From Candidatus Magasanikiibacteriota bacterium (GTDB lineage: Bacteria; Patescibacteriota; Patescibacteriia; Magasanikbacterales; 2-02-FULL-50-9b): a stretch of 5,470 nucleotides of DNA. The stretch spans positions 1 to 5,470 of the forward strand of contig JAPLWO010000037.1 of NCBI GenBank assembly GCA_026396555.1, in the 5' to 3' direction. Every line of letters begins with the position of its first letter. The first letter of the stretch is position 1. Below the pieces are notes generated by a model, which ran no database searches, was not told the DNA's origin, and worked only from the letters and a program-made list of their open reading frames with translations. Made by a program: the position numbers and the translations under genes. Below are positions 1 to 5,371 of this stretch, in pieces.

Positions 1-999
1 TAACCACACGCTAACCGATGCTATTACTGTCACATATGCCGAAATCAATCGATCTTTTTTTTCTTTAATTGATTCTAACGCCCACCACATAACGCCGACC
101 GCTGGCAACACCGACCACACCGTGAATAATCGAACGGTAAAATCATACACCGCATGCGCAACCAACTTAAAATGAATGCCGAATGGAAAAAATAACGAAC
201 TGACAGAATTAAGCTCAACAAATTGATACCCACCCGGCAACCAATTTTTTAATCGTGCAATAAAAAATAGAGCTGCAATAAAGGCACACCCGCCAAGACC
301 TGTCAGCGCACGCGCACGAATGCGTCGATCGCTACTCCAAATCATAATCGAAACACAAACTATCCCGAAAATCACCAATGCTTCTGGTGGCCGAACAGCA
401 ATTGCACTCAACGTAGAAATGATCGCCAATAAAATCATCACGATATTTTTTCGCGGATGTTCCCACGCATACCACGCTGCAGCGATCGCAATAATTGTAA
501 AATCTAACAGCAACTCATTTGGAAATAGCCCTCGAGCCGAGTAATACAAAACAGCCGGGTGAAATAAAAATAACCAAAATGAAATATCAGCAATTTCGCG
601 TCCAAACATTCGTCGGATCAAAAACCACCACCCGAGCGCAGCAATGATTGTAAAAAAGAGCGTCCAGTAAAATAATGATGTGTCTCCGAAAAAAATCGAT
701 AAACTTCCATAGAGAACCGACAGTCCAATAAATCCGCCGGGTCGCACACCGTTTGTCACAATCGAAACACTTCGAGGAAATAATGGATAAGCCGTTGGTG
801 GTGCAACCTTATTCGATACAAAAAGTGTTTGAGAACTTTTCCACGTCCGCGCAAAAACAAGGTTCGCATTTTCATCTGGCGAATTTACCTGACCCTGCAT
901 TGAAAAAATGTATCCACCTACGACCAAAATAAAAATGCCAATCCCTAGCATTAGATGGTTCGGTATTTTTTTAAAAAATCCTCGAACACGATCTATCAT
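1..999 (-). CDS. GT-C superfamily (ArnT/PMT-like) membrane glycosyltransferase, N-terminal part, cut by the left window edge
   Basis: The frame is open from ATG at 999 down to base 1 (333 codons, no stop), so the C-terminus is missing. Residues 14-33 form a first membrane helix. They are followed by an outer loop with S-P-D-E-N (P41, D42, E43), which matches the place and form of the acidic motif that binds metal and lipid-phosphate sugar donor in GT-C enzymes. Further hydrophobic segments lie near 90-105, 112-128, 138-152, 162-178, 187-205, 209-220, 234-249 and 293-312. A conserved-looking stretch H147-P-A-x-x-Y-Y-S-x-R-G-x-F-P-N161 lies at the end of a helix, as I recall for many GT39-like proteins of CPR bacteria and archaea. 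The usual family length is about 450-600 residues, so a third or more is outside. The start is fixed by an ATGA overlap with the upstream phosphatidyltransferase, which implies translational coupling; no Shine-Dalgarno is visible. The likely role is transfer of a sugar from a polyprenyl-phosphate donor to an envelope acceptor. The substrate cannot be told. The gene call is firm and the family call moderately firm. Confidence 0.82.
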   Translation of the reverse strand, partial: MIDRVRGFFKKIPNHLMLGIGIFILVVGGYIFSMQGQVNSPDENANLVFARTWKSSQTLFVSNKVAPPTAYPLFPRSVSIVTNGVRPGGFIGLSVLYGSLSIFFGDTSLFYWTLFFTIIAALGWWFLIRRMFGREIADISFWLFLFHPAVLYYSARGLFPNELLLDFTIIAIAAAWYAWEHPRKNIVMILLAIISTLSAIAVRPPEALVIFGIVCVSIMIWSSDRRIRARALTGLGGCAFIAALFFIARLKNWLPGGYQFVELNSVSSLFFPFGIHFKLVAHAVYDFTVRLFTVWSVLPAVGVMWWALESIKEKKDRLISAYVTVIASVSVWL

Positions 1000-1565
1000 A
1001 TTCCATGAAAAAACAAACTCACAATTGCTAATACAATTGCTGCACCAAAAATCCATGATGCTGCTGCGAAATAAATCAAATCACCACCCGCCAATCCGAG
1101 TAAAATTAAACACACCGCGATACATTGAAAAAGCATCTTTAATTTCCCCCACAAATTCGCTTGACCCACATGCCCCGCGACACGGCGTGCAGTCGCGAGT
1201 ATAATGAAGAGCAGTTCGACACTTAGCACCGCATATGCAAGACGGTGATCAAGATAACGAAACATGAACAAAACGATCATCGAACCGATCAACAATTTAT
1301 CTGCGAGCGGATCAAACAATTTTCCAAAATTAGTGATCTGTCCCCGTGTGCGCGCGAGCGAACCGTCGACCGCATCAGTAAACGCAGCAAACAAAAAAAG
1401 CGGCATACCAATTCGATACATCCCAATATAATTGACGTAAACGACAAAAGGAATCAAAATGAGACGAAGTAGCGTCACCGCATTTGGGTGTACCCAATGT
1501 GGAATCATCCACAAAATCGTCTTATTTAAGATCTTATCGTGCAAATAAATCTCGCTTGTTGCCAT
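996..1565 (-). CDS. CDP-alcohol phosphatidyltransferase (PgsA-like phosphatidylglycerophosphate synthase family)
   Basis: This integral membrane enzyme would exchange the CMP of a CDP-lipid for an alcohol, making a phospholipid headgroup. From the ATG at 1565 it has 189 residues, the usual size. The complete family signature D-x2-D-G-x2-A-R-x8-G-x3-D-x3-D is present as D64, D67, G68, A71, R72, G81, D85 and D89. These residues bind the divalent metal and the CDP moiety. The preceding H-P-N-A-V-T-L-L-R segment (26-34) is the typical entry to the first membrane helix, and helices follow up to residue 186. An in-frame TTG at 1610 with AGGAAG nine bases upstream (1620-1625) would add 15 residues. 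I prefer the ATG because the M-A-T-S-E-I-Y-L-H-D-K start resembles relatives as I remember them and avoids antisense overlap with the divergent gene, but this is not certain. The stop overlaps the next gene's start (ATGA, 996-999). The family signature does not decide between glycerol-3-phosphate (PgsA) and another alcohol, so I give no symbol. Confidence 0.93.
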   Translation of the reverse strand: MATSEIYLHDKILNKTILWMIPHWVHPNAVTLLRLILIPFVVYVNYIGMYRIGMPLFLFAAFTDAVDGSLARTRGQITNFGKLFDPLADKLLIGSMIVLFMFRYLDHRLAYAVLSVELLFIILATARRVAGHVGQANLWGKLKMLFQCIAVCLILLGLAGGDLIYFAAASWIFGAAIVLAIVSLFFHGI

Positions 1566-1577
1566 GTTTTTAAACTT

Positions 1578-3464
1578 ATGAGCCTTAGTATACGCAAATA
1601 CACTGCCCAAAGCAATCTACTTCCTTTTATACTCGGCGCGATCGGAATTTCCGCTTTTTTGGGCACACTCACCTACCATCTAGTTGGCTGGCCACACGCG
1701 CGCTGGTTTGGTTTCGCGCTACTTTCAATTTCAAGTTTCATCACCTTGAATCTCCTACCGAACGAAATTAAAACGCCGTCGCAAGAAAAAAAATCATGGT
1801 TTTTTAACGCAGGATTATTTTTATTTGTCGTGCTTGGATTTTATGTCGCGTTCACACATCGCGCGATTACAGCTGCGTGTGCGAGTCTCTGGCAATGTTC
1901 AAATATAAAATTTGAAGTGCTCGCGCTTCTGATTTTTGGTCTATTTGCATACGGATTTTTTTACAAAAAAATTAATGACGCACTTTTTTTCATCACTTCT
2001 TTTTTTCTAATAAGTCTTAATACGTTATTTTTTCCACTCGGCTATGGGTTTGATATTTTCATTCATCATGCAACTATTGCTGCGTGGTTAACACATGGAT
2101 CAATCACTCCACTCACACCGCTCTATAATGGATTCGACGCAGTCATCGCATCATTCGCGCAAATTACCACACTGCAACCCATCACCATTATTTCGTGGAT
2201 CGTTCCGCTCATTGCATCAACTCTATTGCTCGCAACAATATTTCGCGCGCGTGCCCATACAGAACATGCAGAAAAAATACCCGCAATAATTGTTGGATTT
2301 TTTATTTTGTTTAATCCACTCTTCACCACACAAACACCACAAGCACTCGGGCACTTATTATTTTTTGGATTGATCATGGAACTGTGGCTCGCACCGAAAA
2401 AAATTTCCACACGAACGTGGGTGCTCCATGTACTCACTGTTATTGGTATTGGCAGCATTCATCCGCTGAGTGGAATTCCTGCTGTAGCACTGCTCGCGTG
2501 GATGTGTGTCAAAAAACCATTTCCACGCGCCGCACTTTCCGCACTCTTAATTGCCTCGCCTGCTACGTTGTTAATTTTATTTAGTCACGATACGATTTCT
2601 TTTGCACAATTGTCATTCGCGCATGTTTCCGCACTCTTTATTCCGACCATTTCCGCATTCCAACCGTTCGTACTCACACGTCTGGCATATATTGCAGCTG
2701 CAATCGCACCACTTTTAATTTTCATTTTTGCGCTTTCCGCACTCAGAAATAAATCGCCTGCGCGAGATTTATTTCTGTTCTCACTTGTATTAATTCTTTC
2801 CGCGTTCGCAACACTTCCGATTCAACTAACCAATGTCATCGGATACGAACAAACAGCATTTACCAGTCGCCTTCTACTTGCTGCATACCTTTGTATGATT
2901 CCGCTCGCTGCTATTGGATTTGAAAAATTAATCGCGCAGATTGAAAATAAAAAAACAAAAATTATTGTTACGTTCAGCGCCGTCGTCATCGCGACAGCCA
3001 CCTGGTACACCATATATCCTGCGTGGAATTCTATTTCGCATACCAAAGCACAAAATGTTTCTGAACGAGATTTCCAAATTATAAATTCAATCGATGCCGA
3101 CGCATCGGGCGCGCCATACATCGTTCTTGCCGATCAAACAACTTCCGCGGCAGCGCTCGCGCGATTTGGTTTTTTTGATCGTCAACTTCCAAACCACGAT
3201 TTTTATTTCTATCCAATTCCAACGGGCGGTGAACTATATACAAAATTTTTCTTGCCGGCGATGTACGGAAATTTAGACCGCGGACTTCTCATACACGCCG
3301 GAGAATTCGCTGGCGTTCGACGTGTGTACATCGTTTTAAAACCTGAGTGGCAACTTGATCCCAATAATCAAATCCCCGCTCTTCAATCAGCGACAGAAAA
3401 CTCTTGGAAACTCCCAGACGGTACTTACATCGGCAACATTTCCATTCCATACCTCGGAAATTGA
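1578..3464 (+). CDS. large multi-pass membrane protein with extracytoplasmic C-terminal domain, GT-C-like architecture, function unknown
   Basis: The gene encodes 628 residues from ATG 1578, which is preferred over an in-frame GTG at 1539 that lies inside the divergent gene and adds a non-hydrophobic lead. Neither start has a Shine-Dalgarno. Hydrophobic segments lie near 14-35, 43-60, 76-93, 113-128, 134-154, 200-222, 234-248, 255-271, 280-300, 302-310, 317-336, 367-388, 396-413, 430-447 and 461-480. After the fifth segment comes L-G-Y-G-F-D-I-F-I-H-H (154-164) in an outer loop: D159 and H163 are in the position where GT-C transferases carry their catalytic acidic motif. Residues from about 485 to 628 are polar, with aromatic patches such as F-Y-F-Y-P-I-P-T-G-G (542-551), and probably form an exported domain. 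I recall similar unnamed proteins (G-x-x-F-D-x-F-I-H, then P-I-P-T-G-G) from CPR genomes, but I have no named family. A glycosyltransferase or polymer-processing role is an inference from topology and from the neighbouring GT-C and lipid genes. The stop is 11 bases before a large palindrome. Confidence 0.85.
   Translation: MSLSIRKYTAQSNLLPFILGAIGISAFLGTLTYHLVGWPHARWFGFALLSISSFITLNLLPNEIKTPSQEKKSWFFNAGLFLFVVLGFYVAFTHRAITAACASLWQCSNIKFEVLALLIFGLFAYGFFYKKINDALFFITSFFLISLNTLFFPLGYGFDIFIHHATIAAWLTHGSITPLTPLYNGFDAVIASFAQITTLQPITIISWIVPLIASTLLLATIFRARAHTEHAEKIPAIIVGFFILFNPLFTTQTPQALGHLLFFGLIMELWLAPKKISTRTWVLHVLTVIGIGSIHPLSGIPAVALLAWMCVKKPFPRAALSALLIASPATLLILFSHDTISFAQLSFAHVSALFIPTISAFQPFVLTRLAYIAAAIAPLLIFIFALSALRNKSPARDLFLFSLVLILSAFATLPIQLTNVIGYEQTAFTSRLLLAAYLCMIPLAAIGFEKLIAQIENKKTKIIVTFSAVVIATATWYTIYPAWNSISHTKAQNVSERDFQIINSIDADASGAPYIVLADQTTSAAALARFGFFDRQLPNHDFYFYPIPTGGELYTKFFLPAMYGNLDRGLLIHAGEFAGVRRVYIVLKPEWQLDPNNQIPALQSATENSWKLPDGTYIGNISIPYLGN
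1587..1615 (-). promoter_or_regulatory. possible sigma-70 promoter for the phosphatidyltransferase operon
   Basis: On the minus strand TTGCTT (1615-1610) is followed after exactly 17 bases by TATACT (1592-1587, five of six matches to TATAAT). It would start RNA near 1580 and leave a leader of about 15 bases before the ATG at 1565, with no Shine-Dalgarno. The -35 is weak (three of six), and the promoter lies inside the first codons of the divergent gene. If the TTG start at 1610 is the real one this site cannot serve. Confidence 0.3.
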
Positions 3465-3510
3465 TTTGTGTGAGCCTGCCTGATGCGGGTGTGTGAGCGA
3501 GACTGCGCAG

Positions 3511-3554
3511 GCGTTGCGGGCCGGAGTTTTGCCAAAAGGCAAAACGAGCAACGC
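3511..3554. repeat. inner compound hairpin of the palindromic element
   Basis: GCGTTGC (3511-3517) pairs with GCAACGC (3548-3554), and inside it GTTTTGCC (3526-3533) pairs perfectly with GGCAAAAC (3538-3545) around an AAAA loop. The two stems are separated by an asymmetric internal loop of eight bases on one side and two on the other. An 8-bp palindrome CTGCGCAG (3503-3510) lies directly before it. Confidence 0.85.
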
Positions 3555-3566
3555 CGAGGAACTCGA

Positions 3567-3588
3567 GGATTTTCCGCCGGGAAAATCC
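3567..3588. repeat. inner simple hairpin of the palindromic element
   Basis: GGATTTTCC (3567-3575) and GGAAAATCC (3580-3588) are perfect inverted copies with a four-base GCCG loop. It is the second branch of the predicted three-way junction. Confidence 0.85.
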
Positions 3589-3637
3589 AAAGAGGGTCTC
3601 GCGAACACACCCGCATCAGGCAGTTTTATACAAACCA

Positions 3638-3668
3638 AAAACCGCCAGGTCTAATTCCCGGCGGTTTT
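3638..3668. terminator. bidirectional rho-independent terminator between convergent genes
   Basis: AAAACCGCC (3638-3646) pairs with GGCGGTTTT (3660-3668) over a 13-base loop whose GG and CC can extend the stem past one bulged A. The strong CCGCC/GGCGG core is flanked by an A-run on the left and a T-run on the right, so a U-tract follows the stem in both directions. It lies 32 bases past the stop of the leftward propeller gene and about 170 bases past the stop of the rightward membrane gene, and can serve both. Confidence 0.85.
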
Positions 3669-3699
3669 AAAACGCGCATTCAAGTAGTAGTGTAGTGTA

Positions 3700-5124
3700 T
3701 TATCGTGGAGAAGCTGTCCATTCGAACATAGCCGCTGGAACCAATTTCTTTGAAAAAGATTTTGGGTTGTGGCCTGTTTTCACTTCAAGACCATCGTTAT
3801 AGCCGTCACCATCGGTGTCGAAACTCATTGGATCTGTGTGATAATGGAACAATTCTTCGTAGTCTGATAAACCATCCCCATCCGAATCCGTTGCTGTAGG
3901 ATTGGTTTTGAACATGACGATTTCGTCAGTATCTGAGATACCATCGCTATCTGTGTCCTTTTTTTGTGGGTCAGTTCCAAACGTTTGCTCTGCTGCTGCA
4001 GAAAGACCATCACGATCTGTATCAACTTTAGTTGCCGACTTATTGAAGTCGTAAATGTAGATTCGTGAATCGCTTCGTGTTTCAGACCATGCCATGAAAT
4101 CATCACTGATCGTGACTGAGCTTTGATTTACACCTTCGTACTGCATTGCCTGATCTTGTTTTGTTGCAATCGTGAACACGTGTGCAACTGAAAGCACATC
4201 GCTGCTGTTCGCAATACTCGAAATTCCGAGATATGCGATGCGGCCGTTTGCAAGAACAGGTTCTGTTTCGTCCAATTCATTATTTGTTAAACGTGTTGTC
4301 ACGTTTGCAAACAATTCATTTTGGTACAAGTCATAATGACCCGCGCTCTTTGCTGTCCACACAAGACGTGTTGACGACATGGTAGGCGCAAAGATCGAGA
4401 CAACGTCTGACGCAATAACGCGTGTCGTGTTGTCGGTCAAATCATATACAACGAGATTTTTCTTTGCTGAATCTGGATTACACAAACGATACGAATCATT
4501 GTTACAACTTGTGGTTGTTTCAAACCATGCAACGCGATTACCACTCACCACTGGATCGGAATACCATTTACCAGATGAGAGAGTCGTGAATTCTTTTGTT
4601 GCGTGATCGTAGATGCGGATTTGTGCACCGGTTTGGTCGTAGTTTGCTTCGCGCCATGCGATCTTCGTTCCATCGATAGATGGTTTACCAAGTTCATTCA
4701 TGGTGTCGAGAACCACATTTGATGTATATGAGTAGCGGTCAAACAAGAAGAGATTCCACTTGTTTTTGTAACCGTTTGTCCATGCTACATAATTGGCAGA
4801 AATCGCAATTGAAGTATTAGTTGCAATTGGATAGCTTGTGATTTTCGCATCCTTTCCGGTAACGAGGTCAGTCATGTACAAGTACTGTGACTGTCCGCCG
4901 TTTTCCCAAAGTGTTACAAATGCCATGTTGTTTCCAGATAAAACTGGTTTTGCAACTGGGCCGTTGTACCATTTAGCGTCTGCCTTATATGGATATAAAG
5001 CTCCTGCTGATGCAGTGCTTGGCTTCAAACTCCGTACCAGGCCGACAGCTGCGGTACTTATTAAAAATACAGCGAGTAGTGTTGCCGCCACTGGACGTGA
5101 ATTTGGGCGTTGAATAGTGGTCAT
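3700..5124 (-). CDS. exported TolB-like beta-propeller protein with C-terminal thrombospondin type 3 calcium-binding repeats
   Basis: The gene encodes 474 residues. Residues 11-30 are a hydrophobic export segment after an Arg-containing N-terminus, followed by A-S-A-G-A (38-42), which could be a signal peptidase I site or leave the protein membrane-anchored. Seven repeats of the form x-x-(S/D)-x-(N/T)-x-(V/I/M)-A-(W/F/Y) begin near 60, 105, 147, 190, 246, 288 and 336, most followed by a Y-D-x-x-T-like turn, as in TolB/WD40-type propeller blades. The longer interval after 190 holds an insert with C207 and C215, a possible disulfide. The C-terminus has four D-x-D-x-D-G loops (D368, D390, D413, D436) spaced 22-23 residues, each with a later Asp or Glu and a T-D-P or T-N-P spacer: the bacterial thrombospondin-3/EF-like calcium repeat. 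A 14-residue hydrophobic-aromatic tail ends it; no sortase motif is seen. The start is the only one preceding the signal segment, although no Shine-Dalgarno is seen. The probable role is an extracellular or surface calcium-stabilised binding protein; the ligand is unknown. Confidence 0.9.
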   Translation of the reverse strand: MTTIQRPNSRPVAATLLAVFLISTAAVGLVRSLKPSTASAGALYPYKADAKWYNGPVAKPVLSGNNMAFVTLWENGGQSQYLYMTDLVTGKDAKITSYPIATNTSIAISANYVAWTNGYKNKWNLFLFDRYSYTSNVVLDTMNELGKPSIDGTKIAWREANYDQTGAQIRIYDHATKEFTTLSSGKWYSDPVVSGNRVAWFETTTSCNNDSYRLCNPDSAKKNLVVYDLTDNTTRVIASDVVSIFAPTMSSTRLVWTAKSAGHYDLYQNELFANVTTRLTNNELDETEPVLANGRIAYLGISSIANSSDVLSVAHVFTIATKQDQAMQYEGVNQSSVTISDDFMAWSETRSDSRIYIYDFNKSATKVDTDRDGLSAAAEQTFGTDPQKKDTDSDGISDTDEIVMFKTNPTATDSDGDGLSDYEELFHYHTDPMSFDTDGDGYNDGLEVKTGHNPKSFSKKLVPAAMFEWTASPR

Positions 5125-5160
5125 AGGGATTTAGCTAGGCTAATTATGATCATTTATCAG

Positions 5161-5180
5161 GTCCCCTGTGTTCAGTGGGA
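5161..5180 (-). promoter_or_regulatory. possible 5'-end leader hairpin of the propeller mRNA
   Basis: In the transcript, bases complementary to 5180-5177 and 5175-5173 can pair with those of 5168-5162, giving seven base pairs with one bulged A and an AACA loop. The stem begins within a base or two of the transcription start predicted from the promoter upstream, about 37 bases before the ATG. Such a hairpin could stabilise the mRNA; short inverted repeats also arise by chance. Confidence 0.35.
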
Positions 5181-5187
5181 ACAAACT

Positions 5188-5216
5188 AGAATACCACGTT
5201 TTACAGATTTTGTCAA
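5188..5216 (-). promoter_or_regulatory. sigma-70 promoter of the propeller gene
   Basis: A perfect -35 TTGACA (5216-5211) is followed by a 17-base spacer and TATTCT (5193-5188, four of six matches to TATAAT). RNA would start near 5181, with a leader of about 57 bases before the ATG at 5124. Confidence 0.75.
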
Positions 5217-5284
5217 GGGTCTAGGTTGGAATGCGCTCAGTTATGCGGTTTTTTGCGATTTATGATAATTAATCCCCACTTTTC

Positions 5285-5302
5285 GTCAACTCAAGGGTTG
5301 AC
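5285..5302. promoter_or_regulatory. inverted repeat overlapping the -35 of the rightward promoter, possible operator
   Basis: GTCAAC (5285-5290) and GTTGAC (5297-5302) are perfect inverted copies separated by six bases. The right half lies on the -35 hexamer, where a bound dimer would block RNA polymerase. Half of the match is forced by the promoter consensus, so this is tentative. Confidence 0.35.
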
Positions 5303-5326
5303 AGAATAATGATTTGGTGCTATAGT
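5298..5326 (+). promoter_or_regulatory. strong sigma-70 promoter for the gene starting at 5372
   Basis: A perfect TTGACA (5298-5303), a 17-base spacer and TATAGT (5321-5326, five of six) form a near-consensus promoter. RNA would start near 5333, about 40 bases before the ATG. A/T-rich sequence at about 5249-5274 lies upstream and might act as an UP-like element. Confidence 0.85.
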
Positions 5327-5335
5327 TTTCTTCAA

Positions 5336-5359
5336 CTCGACACCTACTTTCCCGTCGAG
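5336..5359 (+). promoter_or_regulatory. leader hairpin just upstream of the ribosome binding site
   Basis: CTCGAC (5336-5341) and GTCGAG (5354-5359) can form a 6-bp stem with a 12-base loop, starting a few bases after the predicted transcription start and ending two bases before the GGAGG at 5362. It could shield the 5' end of the mRNA or modulate ribosome access. The pairing is plain in the sequence; the role is inferred. Confidence 0.45.
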
Positions 5360-5361
5360 CC

Positions 5362-5366
5362 GGAGG
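5362..5366 (+). promoter_or_regulatory. Shine-Dalgarno of the right-edge gene
   Basis: GGAGG ends five bases before the ATG at 5372. It is the only full Shine-Dalgarno in front of a gene in this window and decides the start. Confidence 0.8.
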
Positions 5367-5371
5367 TTCTC

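Larger units (their letters stand above)
3476..3623. repeat. 148-bp G+C-rich palindromic element with 28-bp terminal inverted repeats and two inner hairpins
   Basis: Arms at 3476-3503 and 3596-3623 are inverted copies of each other over 28 bp, differing only at two adjacent positions (GA on the left against TC in the complement of the right arm). Between them lie a compound hairpin (3511-3554) and a perfect 9-bp hairpin (3567-3588), so either strand can fold into a three-way, cloverleaf-like structure. By count about 60% of the element is G+C, well above the flanking genes. It sits 11 bases after the stop of the rightward membrane gene, and its right arm runs into TTTTATA, so it could also end transcription. 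The outer arm starts with TGCCTGATGCG, which recalls the core of enterobacterial REP sequences; this is resemblance from memory only. No clear target-site duplication is seen. A 9-base direct repeat TGTGTGAGC occurs just outside (3467-3475) and inside (3490-3498) the left arm. Likely an intergenic dispersed repeat or non-autonomous element; copy number cannot be judged here. Confidence 0.85.

Noticed and set aside
908..1204. 98-codon plus-strand frame
   Set aside because: It lies antisense to the start of the GT-C gene and the end of the phosphatidyltransferase, which have clear family motifs; the translated peptide has no recognisable features.
2123..2458. 111-codon minus-strand frame inside the large membrane protein
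   Set aside because: It is antisense to a continuous, strongly hydrophobic 628-codon frame and has no promoter or Shine-Dalgarno; a shadow frame.
3476..3623. Integron attC site, tRNA-like or riboswitch RNA
   Set aside because: The paired arms lack attC R/L core boxes and there is no integrase or cassette nearby; no tRNA arms, T-loop or CCA pattern is present; the element lies downstream of genes in a convergent gap, not in a leader.
3700..4030. DNA tandem repeat or CRISPR-like array in the repeat region of the propeller gene
   Set aside because: The spacing of about 66-69 bases comes from four degenerate protein repeats; the DNA units are not identical and no spacer-repeat alternation exists.
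3825..4106. 93-codon minus-strand frame overlapping the calcium-repeat region
   Set aside because: It is an out-of-frame reading of the repetitive GAT-rich codons of the thrombospondin-3 repeats; the in-frame product has the clear D-x-D-x-D-G pattern.
5217..5284. Terminator or small RNA gene in the divergent gap (T-run at about 5249)
   Set aside because: The bases before the T-run form at best a three-base stem, and no promoter points into it; it is more likely just A/T-rich promoter-upstream DNA.
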